Assembly: GCF_900106015.1 (NCBI RefSeq)
Contig: NZ_LT629797.1
Coordinates: forward strand, 3,534,001 to 3,598,000
Length of the DNA: 64,000 bases
Origin: Pseudomonas sihuiensis
GTDB taxonomy: Bacteria; Pseudomonadota; Gammaproteobacteria; Pseudomonadales; Pseudomonadaceae
Reading direction: 5' to 3'
In this document: positions 1-8,710 of the stretch, one piece after another
How positions within the stretch are numbered: the first letter of the stretch is position 1
How the letters are laid out: each line of letters begins with the position of its first letter
Translations under genes and position numbers: made by a program
The notes under the pieces: model-generated
Database searches by the model: none
The model's input: the letters and a program-made list of their open reading frames with translations, nothing else
Told to the model about the DNA's origin: nothing

Positions 1-837
1 GCTCACCCGAGCGAAGGCACGGCGCAGTCGATCCCGGCCATCACCCGCCAGCAGTTGCAGGCGTTCCATGCCCGCGCCTACACGCCTGGCAATGCGGTGA
101 TCGCGCTGGTGGGTGATCTGTCGCGCAGCGAAGCCGAGGCCATCGCCAATCAGGTCTCCGCCGCCCTGCCGCCCGGCCCGGCGCTGCCCCAGATCGCCCA
201 GCCGCAAACACCCAAGCCGGGCGCCAGCCATATCGAGTACCCGTCCAACCAGACCCACCTGATGATCGCCCAGCTCGGCATTGATCGTCGCGACCCGGAC
301 TATGCTGCGCTGTACCTGGGCAATCAGATCTTCGGCGGCGGCGGTTTCGGCACGCGCCTGATGAGCGAGGTGCGTGAGAAGCGTGGCCTGACCTACGGCG
401 TCTACTCCGGATTCAGCGCCATGCAGGCGCGTGGCCCGTTCATGATCAACCTGCAGACCCGAGCTGACTTGAGCGAAGGCACCCTGGCGCTGGTCAAGCA
501 ACTGCTCGCCGACTACCTGCGTGACGGCCCCACCCAACAGGAGCTGGATAATGCCAAGCGTCAGCTGGCCGGCAGCTTCCCGCTGTCCACCGCGAGCAAC
601 GCTGCCATCGTCGGCCAACTGGCCTCGATGGGTTTCTACGACCTGCCACTGAGTTATCTGGACGACTTCATGCGTGACGTGCAGAGCCTCACCACCGAGC
701 AGGTCAAGGCGGCGATGGCCAAACACCTCGACCCCGAGGCACTGGTGGTGGTCACCGCCGGCCCGACGGTGCCGCAGAAGGAACTGCCACCGCCCACTGA
801 GCGCCCGGCCGAGCTACCCAGCACGGTGCCGCACTGA
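1..837 (+). CDS. M16 family zinc peptidase-like protein (C-terminal part)
   Basis: The reading frame is open from the first base of the window, so the start lies upstream; about 278 C-terminal residues are visible. The segment resembles the second half of pitrilysin-type (M16) peptidases, with features such as FGGGGFGTRLMSEVREKRGLT, in which the glycine-rich stretch and the R-x4-Y-type segment shape the substrate chamber. The HxxEH zinc motif would lie in the missing N-terminal half and cannot be judged. In Pseudomonas two such genes sit next to rsmD, one usually lacking the zinc ligands. The stop TGA shares its last base with the ATG of rsmD, so the two are probably co-transcribed. Function beyond periplasmic or membrane-associated proteolysis is not shown here. 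Confidence 0.88.
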   Translation, partial: AHPSEGTAQSIPAITRQQLQAFHARAYTPGNAVIALVGDLSRSEAEAIANQVSAALPPGPALPQIAQPQTPKPGASHIEYPSNQTHLMIAQLGIDRRDPDYAALYLGNQIFGGGGFGTRLMSEVREKRGLTYGVYSGFSAMQARGPFMINLQTRADLSEGTLALVKQLLADYLRDGPTQQELDNAKRQLAGSFPLSTASNAAIVGQLASMGFYDLPLSYLDDFMRDVQSLTTEQVKAAMAKHLDPEALVVVTAGPTVPQKELPPPTERPAELPSTVPH

Positions 838-1457
838 TGCGCAGTCGCACACCGCAGAAACCCGAAGCGGGCAAGGCTCACGGCGGCCAGGGTCAGTTGC
901 GCATCATCGGTGGCGAGTGGCGTTCGCGGCGCTTCGCCTTCCCCGACGGGCCGGGCCTGCGCCCGACCCCGGACCGGGTGCGCGAGACGCTGTTCAACTG
1001 GCTGGCGCCCTATGTCGAGGGTGCTCATGTGCTCGACCCCTTCGCCGGTAGCGGCGCGCTGCTGCTCGAAGCACTGTCACGCGGCGCCGCCAGCGGCCTG
1101 GCCTGCGACCTCAACCCGGCCTCGGTGAGCGCCTTGCGCGGCCACCTGGCAACGCTGCAGTGCAGCGCCGGCGAGATTCAACTGGGCGACACCCTGCAAC
1201 TGCTGGCGCGCCCGGCGCCGCGCCGCTTCGATATCGTTCTGCTCGACCCGCCCTTCCACAAGAACCTGCTGCAGGACGCCTGCAACCTGCTGGAAGCGCA
1301 GGGCTGGCTGAGCGACGACGCCTGGGTCTATACCGAAAGCGAAACCGCGCCCTCGACGCTGGGGCTGCCCGGCAACTGGCGTCTGCACCGCGAGAAGCAC
1401 ACCGGCCAGGTGCATTACGCGCTGTGGCAAAGAAGTTCGTCGCAGGTGCCAATGTAG
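837..1457 (+). CDS. rsmD: 16S rRNA (guanine(966)-N(2))-methyltransferase RsmD
   Basis: This 206-residue class I SAM-dependent methyltransferase is predicted to methylate N2 of G966 in 16S rRNA during 30S assembly. Motif I is DPFAGSG at residues 67-73 and the catalytic motif IV is DPPF at 137-140, as in RsmD/YhhF. The N-terminal LRIIGGEWRSRRF and RPTPDRVRETLFNW segments are also typical of the family. The length is normal. The start overlaps the peptidase stop by one base (TGATG). A REP palindrome begins inside the stop codon (from 1454), so the gene ends directly at the repeat. Confidence 0.95.
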   Translation: MRSRTPQKPEAGKAHGGQGQLRIIGGEWRSRRFAFPDGPGLRPTPDRVRETLFNWLAPYVEGAHVLDPFAGSGALLLEALSRGAASGLACDLNPASVSALRGHLATLQCSAGEIQLGDTLQLLARPAPRRFDIVLLDPPFHKNLLQDACNLLEAQGWLSDDAWVYTESETAPSTLGLPGNWRLHREKHTGQVHYALWQRSSSQVPM

Positions 1458-1505
1458 CCCGGATGCAATCCGGGAGCGCTGCCCCTGGATTTCATCCAGG
1501 CTACG
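1454..1505. repeat. REP-type inverted pair, GTAGCCCGGAT family
   Basis: Two palindromic units face each other: GTAGCCCGGATGCAATCCGG at 1454 onward, and the inverse form ending CATCCAGGCTACG at 1505. Each has a short stem and an arm beginning GTAGCC. The first unit starts at the last base of the penultimate rsmD codon and supplies its TAG stop. The same family recurs at 15421-15482. Such BIME-like pairs are extragenic elements that can stop 3' exonucleases or attenuate transcription. Confidence 0.75.
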
Positions 1506-1524
1506 TTTTGGATAGACCATACCC

Positions 1525-2505
1525 ATGACACCATTCCAACCCGCCTGGTGGCTCCCCGGCCCGCATCTGCAGACGCTGTGGAACCCCTTCTGCCGCAAGC
1601 CGCCGCAACTGGAACGGCAGCGCGAGCGGCTGTGGCTGGACGATGGCGATTTTCTCGACCTCGACTGGCACGGCCCGCATGACGCCCATGCGCCGCTGGT
1701 GCTGGTGCTGCACGGCCTGACCGGCAGTTCCAACTCGCTCTACGTGCTGGGGCTGCAACAGGCGCTGGCCGCGCGCGGCTGGGCCAGCGTGGCGCTGAAC
1801 TGGCGCGGCTGCTCCGGCGAGCCCAACCTGTTGCCGCGTGGCTATCACTCCGGCGCCAGCGAGGATCTGGCATCGGTTGTGGCCCACCTGCGCGCGCAAC
1901 GGCCGATGGCGCCGCTGTACGCAGTCGGCTATTCCCTGGGCGGCAACGTGCTGCTCAAGTATCTGGGGGAGAGTGGCGAGCAGAGCCAACTGCAAGGCGC
2001 AGTGGCGGTCTCGGTGCCGTTTCGTCTGGATCAATGCGCCGACCGCATCGGCCTGGGCTTCTCGCGGGTGTACCAGGCGCATTTCATGCGTGAGATGGTC
2101 GCCTACGTCAGCAACAAGCAGCGCCTGTTCGCCGAGAGTGGCCAAGGCGAACGCCTGTCGGTGCTGGAGCGCCTCGGGCCGCTGGATGGCATGCGCACCT
2201 TCTGGGACTTCGACGGGCGCATCACCGCGCCACTGCACGGCTTCGCCGATGCCCACGACTATTACCGGCGCGCCTCCAGCCGCTTCTACCTGGGCGCCAT
2301 TCGCACACGCACGCTGATCATCCAGGCCGAGGACGACCCTTTCATCTTCCGCCACAGCCTGCCCGAGGCCAGCGAGCTCGCCCCCGGCACCGAGTTCGAG
2401 CTGCATGCCAAGGGTGGGCACGTCGGCTTCGTCGAGGGCAGCCCGCGCCGCCCCATTTACTATCTGGAGCGGCGCATTCCCGAGTGGCTCGGTGCGCTGA
2501 GCTGA
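1525..2505 (+). CDS. YheT/EMB8-family alpha/beta hydrolase
   Basis: This 326-residue cytoplasmic alpha/beta hydrolase has the oxyanion segment LVLHGLTGSSNS at about residues 59-71, the nucleophile elbow GYSLGGN with Ser137, an acid in the segment AEDDPF and a C-terminal GGHVGF histidine. The opening PFQPAWWLPGPHLQTLWNP is characteristic of the YheT/EMB8 group (COG0429). The substrate is unknown for most members; esterase activity is the general expectation. It follows rsmD after a REP pair, so its transcription may be partly uncoupled from rsmD. No signal peptide is visible. Confidence 0.9.
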   Translation: MTPFQPAWWLPGPHLQTLWNPFCRKPPQLERQRERLWLDDGDFLDLDWHGPHDAHAPLVLVLHGLTGSSNSLYVLGLQQALAARGWASVALNWRGCSGEPNLLPRGYHSGASEDLASVVAHLRAQRPMAPLYAVGYSLGGNVLLKYLGESGEQSQLQGAVAVSVPFRLDQCADRIGLGFSRVYQAHFMREMVAYVSNKQRLFAESGQGERLSVLERLGPLDGMRTFWDFDGRITAPLHGFADAHDYYRRASSRFYLGAIRTRTLIIQAEDDPFIFRHSLPEASELAPGTEFELHAKGGHVGFVEGSPRRPIYYLERRIPEWLGALS

Positions 2506-2506
2506 A

Positions 2507-3013
2507 TCAGCTGGCGGCAGGCTGCTCCGGCATCGCCGAGGAGTGGTGCTTGAGGATTTTCCACTCACCATCGACCTTCTGGTAAACGAAGGTGTAGCGC
2601 GCCTGAACCTGGCGCACCGCATCACCCTGGGTCAGGGCGAAGGTGTAAACCCCCGAATCCACCGCTGCATCCGGGCCGATCTGGCGAATTTCACGCATGT
2701 TGATCGTGCCGACCGGCTTGGCCTGTAAGAAATGGTCGAAATAGTCCTGAATCGCCTCATGGCCTACGCGCACCCGATTCGATACCGTGGGCTGCAGCAC
2801 GCCGTTGTCGGCGTACAAGGCCGCAACCTTGGCCGAGTCGCCCGTCTGCAAGGCGGCGTTCCAGCGCTCGAACAGGCTGGCGATCTGTTGCTCCTGCGCA
2901 TTGCTCGGGGCGGTTGCCGTTTCCGTGTAGACATGAGGCGCATCGGCAGCCTGAACCAGCGGCACGGACAGGGCGAATACCAGGGCACAGCTGCTGAACA
3001 AGGGTTTCAACAT
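2507..3013 (-). CDS. Exported SnoaL/NTF2-like (SgcJ/EcaC-type) protein
   Basis: The 168-residue product begins with a signal peptide (residues 1-22, hydrophobic FSSCALVFALSVPLV, then AQA-like cleavage). The mature part fits the NTF2-like/SnoaL fold seen in SgcJ/EcaC and CaMKII-association-domain proteins: an N-terminal helix pair (IASLFERWNAALQTGD), then VAALYADNGVLQP and a C-terminal strand series ending GEWKILKHHSSAMP. Members form dimers with a conical pocket; no enzymatic activity can be read from the sequence. It is convergent with the hydrolase gene, the two stops being a base apart, and divergent from the signalling block that begins at 3177. Confidence 0.82.
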   Translation of the reverse strand: MLKPLFSSCALVFALSVPLVQAADAPHVYTETATAPSNAQEQQIASLFERWNAALQTGDSAKVAALYADNGVLQPTVSNRVRVGHEAIQDYFDHFLQAKPVGTINMREIRQIGPDAAVDSGVYTFALTQGDAVRQVQARYTFVYQKVDGEWKILKHHSSAMPEQPAAS

Positions 3014-3176
3014 GGTTGAATCTCCGGCTATTGAAGGACGCCATCAGCATGCGCGGCTCCCCCAGTCCGCACATCGGCCAGGCGGGGCCTGCGGCCTATG
3101 CCAGGTGGCAGATGCCAGAAGCGGTTCGACCTATTAGCCTGCGCCGTCCGATGACGCGCAATCCGTGGAGGCGTAG

Positions 3177-4346
3177 ATGCTGAACACCCCACCCGACAGC
3201 GTGCTGGCCCTGCGTGCCGACTATCGCCAGGCGGAAAGCCGCGCCGCGCGCCTGCGCCTGCTGGTCGAGAGCGGTCGCGCCCTCAATGCGCTACCCGCCG
3301 CCGAGAGCGGCGCGCTGGCCCTGCAACGGGCCTGCAGCTTCTGCGCCATGGATGGCGGCGTACTGCTGCTCAGGCAAGCCGATGACAGCCTGAGCCTCAG
3401 TGCCGGCTTCGGCCCCGCCGCCTTGCAGCAGCAACTGGCTACCCTGCCCTGGCAAGGCGCTGCCCAGGTGCTCGAAGCGCCGCTGTCGCAGGTTGCCCTG
3501 GCGCTCTACCTGCCCTTGCATGCGGCCACGGGCGAAGCATTCGGTGCTCTGCTGCTGGGCAACGCCAGCGCCATGCGCGGCCCTGACGCGGAAGACCTCG
3601 AAGCCTTGCAACTGCTCGCCACCCTGCTCGCCGGCCACCTGCACAACAGCCAGTTGCTGGAGGCGCTCAGCCTGCGCGAACGCACCATGTCGGAGCTGGT
3701 ACATCGGCAAATGAGCGCCCAGGAGGACGAGCGCGCCCGCGTGGCCTATGACCTGCACGACGGCCTGGCGCAGACCCTGGCCGGGCTGCACCAGCGTCTG
3801 CAGGGCTTCGCCCAGCATCGCCAGCTGAATGACGAGTTGCGTGCCGCTCTGGCGCCCATCCTGCAACTGGCGCAACGCAGCATGGGCGAGACGCGTCAGG
3901 CCATCAGCGGCCTGCGCCCCACCCTGCTGGATGACTTCGGCCTGGCGCCAGCGCTCGACCGCGAACTCGACCGCCTGCGCAGCCAGGGTCGCCAGGTGCA
4001 GTGGCTGCGCCGCGATATGCAACGCCTGCGCCCGGCGGTGGAAATCGCCCTGTTTCGCGTCGGCCAGGAGGCCATCAACAATATCTGCAAGCACACCGAC
4101 AGCGGCGCGGTCAGCCTGGATCTGCACCTCGACGGCGATACAGCCCGGTTGCAGGTGGAGGATCGCGGCCCCGGCTTCGCCGCCGGGCAGAAGCAGCTGG
4201 CGGGTGAAGGCGGCATGGGCCTGGTGGCCATGCGCGAGCGCTGCCTGCTGCTCGGTGGCCAGTTCAGTTGTCATAGCCAGCCCGGCCAGGGCACGCACCT
4301 GCTGGCCAGCATTCCACGCGCCCTGGCGGATGAGGAAAGCGCATGA
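3177..4346 (+). CDS. Soluble GAF-domain sensor histidine kinase (NarL/UhpB type)
   Basis: This 389-residue kinase has no membrane segment. A GAF-like sensory domain spans about residues 25-160, followed by a HisKA_3 dimerisation domain with the phosphorylatable His194 in AYDLHDGLAQTLAGL, and a HATPase_c domain with the N box (EAINNICKHT), G1 (VEDRGPGF) and G2 (GEGGMGLVAMRERC). This class normally phosphorylates LuxR/NarL-type regulators, and such a gene follows with a 4-base ATGA overlap. The signal sensed is unknown and would have to be cytoplasmic. It is the first gene of a four-gene operon running to 7835. Confidence 0.9.
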   Translation: MLNTPPDSVLALRADYRQAESRAARLRLLVESGRALNALPAAESGALALQRACSFCAMDGGVLLLRQADDSLSLSAGFGPAALQQQLATLPWQGAAQVLEAPLSQVALALYLPLHAATGEAFGALLLGNASAMRGPDAEDLEALQLLATLLAGHLHNSQLLEALSLRERTMSELVHRQMSAQEDERARVAYDLHDGLAQTLAGLHQRLQGFAQHRQLNDELRAALAPILQLAQRSMGETRQAISGLRPTLLDDFGLAPALDRELDRLRSQGRQVQWLRRDMQRLRPAVEIALFRVGQEAINNICKHTDSGAVSLDLHLDGDTARLQVEDRGPGFAAGQKQLAGEGGMGLVAMRERCLLLGGQFSCHSQPGQGTHLLASIPRALADEESA

Positions 4347-5005
4347 ACGAACCGATTCGCCTGCTGCTCGCCGACGACCATGAAGTGACCCGCGCCGGCT
4401 TCGCCGCCATGCTCGCCGACTGCCCCGAATTCAGCATCGTCGGCCAGGCGGTGGACGGACGCCAGGCGCTGGAACTCTGCGAGCGCCTGAATCCGGACAT
4501 CGCCATCCTCGACATCCGCATGCCCCATCTCAACGGGCTGGCCACGGCGCGCCTGCTGCGCGAACGCTTGCCGTCGATCAAGGTGCTGCTGTTCACCATG
4601 TACGACAGCCCCGACCACCTGGAAGCGGCGATCAGCGCCGGGGCCGTCGGCTACCTGCTCAAGGACGCCAGCCGCCAGGAAGTGATCGACGGCCTGCGCC
4701 AGGTGGCGGCGGGCCAGAGCGCGCTCAACGGCATGGTCAGCGCGCAGTTGCTGCGCCGCGTGGTCGAACGCAACCAGAGCGGCGCGGCCAACAGCGCACT
4801 GACGCCGCGCGAGCGCCAGGTGCTCGGGCTGATCGCTGGCGGCTTCACCAACCGCGAGATCGGCGAAAAGCTGGGCATCGCCACCGGCACGGCCAAGGCT
4901 CATGTCGAACGGGTAATCGGCAAACTGGGGGTTGCCGACCGTACCCAGGCCGCCGTACAAGGCATCGCCCTGGGCCTGGTGGCACCGACGGAGCGCCAGC
5001 CGTGA
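4343..5005 (+). CDS. NarL/LuxR-type response regulator
   Basis: The 220-residue regulator has an N-terminal receiver (acidic pair DD at 11-12, phosphoacceptor Asp57 in PDIAILDIRMP, Lys in LLKDAS) and a C-terminal LuxR helix-turn-helix (LTPRERQVLGLIAGGFTNRE...). It is therefore a DNA-binding transcriptional regulator. Its start overlaps the upstream kinase stop and its stop overlaps the GTG of the hybrid kinase, so translational coupling is likely. It is the only DNA-binding output in this four-gene block. Its targets are unknown. Confidence 0.92.
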   Translation: MNEPIRLLLADDHEVTRAGFAAMLADCPEFSIVGQAVDGRQALELCERLNPDIAILDIRMPHLNGLATARLLRERLPSIKVLLFTMYDSPDHLEAAISAGAVGYLLKDASRQEVIDGLRQVAAGQSALNGMVSAQLLRRVVERNQSGAANSALTPRERQVLGLIAGGFTNREIGEKLGIATGTAKAHVERVIGKLGVADRTQAAVQGIALGLVAPTERQP

Positions 5006-7353
5006 AGAGCCTGTTCAGCCGCTGGACCGACCGCCCCCTGCGCAGCAAGAGCCTGGTGATCATCGCCCTGCCGCTGGCGGTGCTGCTGATCTCGCTGGTG
5101 CTGGTGTACTTCACCGAGCGCCAGACCTCGCGGGTCGAGGACGACGTGCGCCGGGCGCTGCGCGTGCAGGGCGACGTGCAGGCAGTACATAGCCTGCTGG
5201 CCGAAGCAGCGGCCAGCGTACGCGGTTACCTGCTGATCCAGCGCAGCGACTTCCTGCCTTCATACCGCAGCGCCGTTGAACGAATCGACAGCACGCTGCG
5301 GCGCCTCGATAGCGACATTCGCGACCCGCAGATGCGCAGCAGCCTGGAACGCCTGCGCCCGTTGATCGTGATCAAGCTGGAAGGCCTGGAACAGCTCAAG
5401 ACGCTGGCCAGCAGTGAAGACCGCGCGGCGGTGACGCGCATTCTGGTGGACAACAAGCATGTGCTCGATGCGCTGCGCCAGGAGATCCAGCAGATGCTCG
5501 AGCGCGAGCAGACCCTGCTCGACGAGCGCAACGCCGAGGCCAGCGCCGTACGCTCGCGTATGCTCCTGGCCACCGGTCTGGCCGCCATGTTCGGCGTGCT
5601 CGGCGCGCTGTTCGCGGTGGTGCTGCTGTCCACCGGCATCGTCCAGCGGGTCCAGCGGGTCGAACGCAACGCCCGGCGCCTGGCACTGGGCCAGCCGCTG
5701 ATTCCCCATGGCCCCGCAGCCGATGAGATCGGCCAGCTCGCCGCCAGCCTGGAGGAGGCCGGGCAACTGCTGGCCGAACGCGAGCGGGCCTTGCGCGACA
5801 ACGAGGAGCGCCTGCGCCTGATCATCGACGGGGTCAAGGAATACGGCATCTTCGGCCTCGACCCCAGTGGCCACGTCACCTCCTGGAACACCGGCGCCGA
5901 GCGCATCAAAGGCTACAGCGAAGCAGACATCCTCGGCCGTCACTTCTCCCTGTTCTACCCGCCGCAGGCCCGTGACACGGCACCGCAGCACGCCCTGCAA
6001 GTGGCCACGCGCGAAGGCCGCTACGAGGAAGAAGCCTGGCGCCAGCGCCGCGATGGCTCGCTGTTCTGGGCCAACGTGGTGATCACCGCCCAGCGTGACG
6101 CCAGCGGCACCTTGCGCGGTTTCTCCAAGATCACCCGTGACATCACCGACCGGCGCAATGCCGAGGCCGCCCTGCGCACGGCCCGCGAAGAGGCGGAGAA
6201 CGCGAGCCGGGCGAAAAGCGAATTTCTTTCGCGCATGAGCCACGAGTTGCGTACCCCGCTCAACTCCATTCTCGGCTTCGCCCAGTTGCTGGAAATGGAC
6301 CAGGGCACGCCGGCGCAACAGGCCCAGGTGCGCCATATCCTGCGCGCCGGGCGGCACCTGCTGGGTTTGATCAACGAAGTGCTGGATATCGCCCGCATCG
6401 AATCTGGGCGCCTGGCGCTGAGCCCAGAGCCATTGGCGCTGCGCCCGATGCTGCAGGAAGTCAGCCTGTTGCTGTCACCGCAGGCCGCCAGTGCCGACAT
6501 CCGCTTGCGCCTGCCAGACGATCTGGCGCCGGCGCTCTGCGTGCAGGCCGACCGCCAGCGCCTGGTCCAGGTGCTGCTCAATCTGCTGTCCAACGCGATC
6601 AAGTACAACCATCCGGGCGGCTATGTGGAAGTCCAGGTCGAAGCCGATAGCGAGACGGTCACGCTGAGCGTGATCGATAACGGTCCCGGTATCGCCACCG
6701 AGGATCTGGAGCGCCTGTTCATTCCCTTCGAACGCCTCGGTGCCGCCGCCAGCGAAGTGGAGGGTACCGGCCTGGGCCTGGCCCTGAGCAAGAGCCTGCT
6801 GGAGCAAATGGATGGCAGCCTTGGCGTGCACAGCACGCCCGGCCAGGGCTGCACCTTCTGCCTGACCTTGCCACGGGCGCAGGCAGGCAACACCCTGCTA
6901 GCCGCGCCCTCGGCAACGCCAAGTGCCGGGCCTTGCGCCATCGAACCGCCCGAGCGGCCACTGCACGTACTGTGCATCGAGGACAACCTGTCCAGCCTGG
7001 CGCTGATCGAGACACTGCTATCGCGCTGGCCGCAGGTGCAGGTCATCTCGGCCATGCAGGGCCAACTGGGCCTCGACCTGGCCTGGCAGCATCGCCCCGA
7101 GGTGATCCTGCTGGATCTCGATTTGCCCGACCTCTCGGGTCAGGAAGTACTCAAACGCCTGCGCCTGCACCCCAGCAGCAGCGATACACCCGTGCTGCTG
7201 ATCACCGCCGACGTCAGCGCCGGCACCCGGCGCGACCTGCAGCAGGCCGGCGCCACCGCGGTGCTGAGCAAACCCCTGCATGTACCGACCTTTCTCGCCG
7301 CCCTGCGCCAGCATCTGGATGTCGCCACGCCCACCCCGCCTCTCGGAGCCTGA
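5002..7353 (+). CDS. CHASE3-HAMP-PAS hybrid sensor histidine kinase
   Basis: The 783-residue membrane kinase starts at a GTG that overlaps the preceding stop. Domains in order: TM1 (about 18-37), a periplasmic CHASE3 domain (about 40-185) with the repeated helical pattern around VRGYLLIQRSDFL, TM2 (about 188-212), HAMP, PAS (about 270-385, GIFGLDPSGHVTSWNTGAE), HisKA with His414 in SHELRTPLNS, HATPase_c (NAIKYN, DNGPGI, GTGLGLALS) and a C-terminal receiver (about 653-775) with phosphoacceptor Asp705. The attached receiver and the free receiver encoded next suggest a phosphorelay, although no Hpt domain is encoded in the block. The CHASE3 ligand is unknown. Confidence 0.92.
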   Translation: MKSLFSRWTDRPLRSKSLVIIALPLAVLLISLVLVYFTERQTSRVEDDVRRALRVQGDVQAVHSLLAEAAASVRGYLLIQRSDFLPSYRSAVERIDSTLRRLDSDIRDPQMRSSLERLRPLIVIKLEGLEQLKTLASSEDRAAVTRILVDNKHVLDALRQEIQQMLEREQTLLDERNAEASAVRSRMLLATGLAAMFGVLGALFAVVLLSTGIVQRVQRVERNARRLALGQPLIPHGPAADEIGQLAASLEEAGQLLAERERALRDNEERLRLIIDGVKEYGIFGLDPSGHVTSWNTGAERIKGYSEADILGRHFSLFYPPQARDTAPQHALQVATREGRYEEEAWRQRRDGSLFWANVVITAQRDASGTLRGFSKITRDITDRRNAEAALRTAREEAENASRAKSEFLSRMSHELRTPLNSILGFAQLLEMDQGTPAQQAQVRHILRAGRHLLGLINEVLDIARIESGRLALSPEPLALRPMLQEVSLLLSPQAASADIRLRLPDDLAPALCVQADRQRLVQVLLNLLSNAIKYNHPGGYVEVQVEADSETVTLSVIDNGPGIATEDLERLFIPFERLGAAASEVEGTGLGLALSKSLLEQMDGSLGVHSTPGQGCTFCLTLPRAQAGNTLLAAPSATPSAGPCAIEPPERPLHVLCIEDNLSSLALIETLLSRWPQVQVISAMQGQLGLDLAWQHRPEVILLDLDLPDLSGQEVLKRLRLHPSSSDTPVLLITADVSAGTRRDLQQAGATAVLSKPLHVPTFLAALRQHLDVATPTPPLGA

Positions 7354-7355
7354 CC

Positions 7356-7835
7356 ATGAACCACCCAGCGCCCGTCGACGATTTTCGTATCCTGGTGATC
7401 GATGATCAGCCCGCCAACCTCGAGCTGGTCGAACAACTGCTGGCCCGCGAAGGGCTGCACAACGTGCTCTGTTGCACCGACCCGGCGCAGGCTCTGGCGT
7501 TATTCAGCAGCTTCGAGCCGGATCTGCTGATTCTCGACCTACACATGCCCGGCCTGGACGGCTTCGCCGTGCTCGAACAGCTGCAGCGGCGCATTCCCAC
7601 CGACGATTACCTGCCGATTCTGGTGCTCACCGCCGATGCCACCCGCGAGGCCCGGCTGCGCGCGCTGGCGCTGGGCGCGCGCGACTTCATCAGCAAGCCG
7701 CTGGATGCCATCGAGACCTTGCTGCGGGTGTGGAATCTGCTGGAAACCCGCGCGCTGTACCGCCAGTTACTTCGCCTGCAACCCGACCAGCCGCCCTTGC
7801 GGGCCAGGCCAGTGGCGCTGGGCAACAGTAGCTGA
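7356..7835 (+). CDS. Stand-alone receiver-domain response regulator
   Basis: This 159-residue protein consists of one receiver domain (residues about 10-130; acidic DD at 16-17, phosphoacceptor Asp61 in DLLILDLHMPGLDG, Lys in FISKPL) followed by a short helical tail (LLETRALYRQLLRL). Sequence around the receiver resembles RpfG-type regulators, but the HD-GYP effector is absent. The ATG at 7356 lies two bases after the hybrid-kinase stop; a longer in-frame extension upstream is antisense-like sequence inside the kinase gene and is not used. It may act by protein-protein interaction or as a phosphate sink for the kinase. Confidence 0.88.
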   Translation: MNHPAPVDDFRILVIDDQPANLELVEQLLAREGLHNVLCCTDPAQALALFSSFEPDLLILDLHMPGLDGFAVLEQLQRRIPTDDYLPILVLTADATREARLRALALGARDFISKPLDAIETLLRVWNLLETRALYRQLLRLQPDQPPLRARPVALGNSS

Positions 7836-7840
7836 TCGCC

Positions 7841-8497
7841 TCAGAGCACCTGCTCCAGCGGCACATGCAGGCGGCCGTACAGCGCTTCGACCGCCTCGCG
7901 CGCGGCGGGGGCGATATAGCCGCCCTCCAGCGCCAGCACCTGGTAGATGCCGCGGCGCAGCATGTCCTGGCTGAGGTTGTCCGGGCTGGCGCCCGCCGTG
8001 CAGAGAAAGCGCACCCAGGAGGTCATGATGATCCAGGCGTTGAGCGTCAGCGCCTCGATCTGCGCCGGCGTCATCAACAGAATGCCAGCCTCGACGAAGC
8101 CCTGGTAGATCGACTGCGCCCTCACCAGGCAACGCTGGGCGAAGGCGCGGTAACGCTCGGCCAGCTCGGCGTCGGATTCCAGCAGGTGCTCCAGATCGCG
8201 GTGCAGGAAGCGGTAGTGCCACATCGCCGCCAGCAACGCCTCCAGATAGAAGGTCTTGTCCTCCACCGTCAGTGCGCGGCCTTCGGGCCGGCGCAGGAAG
8301 CTGTCGACCTGCACCTCGTACTGGGCGAACAGCTCGGCGATGATCATCTGCTTGTTGCGGAAGTGGTAGTACAGATTGCCCGGCGACATGCCCAGGTGCG
8401 CGGCAATGTGGTTGGTGGTGACGTTGCGCTCGCCCTGGCCGTTGAACAGGGCCAGGCTCTCGGCAACGATGCGGTCACGGGTCTTGGGTGGCGCCAT
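7841..8497 (-). CDS. laoR: TetR-family regulator, LaoR-like
   Basis: The 218-residue TetR-type repressor has an N-terminal HTH (TTNHIAAHLGMSPGNLYYHF, then RNKQ) and a ligand-binding C-terminal domain. The start chosen is the ATG at 8497 (MAPPKTRDRI); the frame stays open upstream to 8638 but that part looks non-coding. It is divergent from an aldehyde dehydrogenase, Tat-exported protein and GMC oxidoreductase in the order known from the P. aeruginosa laoR-laoCBA locus, where LaoR represses long-chain alcohol oxidation genes. A perfect 7-bp inverted repeat in the shared intergenic region is its likely operator. The symbol rests on family plus gene order. Confidence 0.85.
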   Translation of the reverse strand: MAPPKTRDRIVAESLALFNGQGERNVTTNHIAAHLGMSPGNLYYHFRNKQMIIAELFAQYEVQVDSFLRRPEGRALTVEDKTFYLEALLAAMWHYRFLHRDLEHLLESDAELAERYRAFAQRCLVRAQSIYQGFVEAGILLMTPAQIEALTLNAWIIMTSWVRFLCTAGASPDNLSQDMLRRGIYQVLALEGGYIAPAAREAVEALYGRLHVPLEQVL

Positions 8498-8631
8498 GAG
8501 GCAGCTCGATCTCGACTTCAAAAGTGGCAAAGGTACAGGCGAAACAGCCGAAGTGTTACCCCTGATGCACCGCGCAAGCCCAGACAGGCCTTTGGTTAGG
8601 GTGCGGCGAGGACGGCGACGCGGCATCCTAT

Positions 8632-8660
8632 TTGACACTTTAGAGTAATTGCTCTAAAAA
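8632..8660 (+). promoter_or_regulatory. laoC promoter with overlapping operator-like palindrome
   Basis: A sigma-70-like promoter reads TTGACA (8632-8637), a 17-base spacer, then TAAAAA (8655-8660). The perfect inverted repeat TTTAGAG-N6-CTCTAAA fills 8639-8658, between and into the promoter boxes. A TetR-type dimer bound there would block RNA polymerase, which fits repression of laoC by the divergent regulator. The GAGGAG ribosome site lies just before the laoC ATG. Confidence 0.7.
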
Positions 8661-8710
8661 TCCAGCTCAGTCTTTTCAAGCAGCCCGCTGGAACGTCGAG
8701 GAGAAGCCCT

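Noticed and set aside
6933..7355. N-terminal extension of the stand-alone receiver into the hybrid kinase gene
   Set aside because: Out-of-frame reading of the kinase C-terminus; the ATG at 7356 gives a normal receiver.
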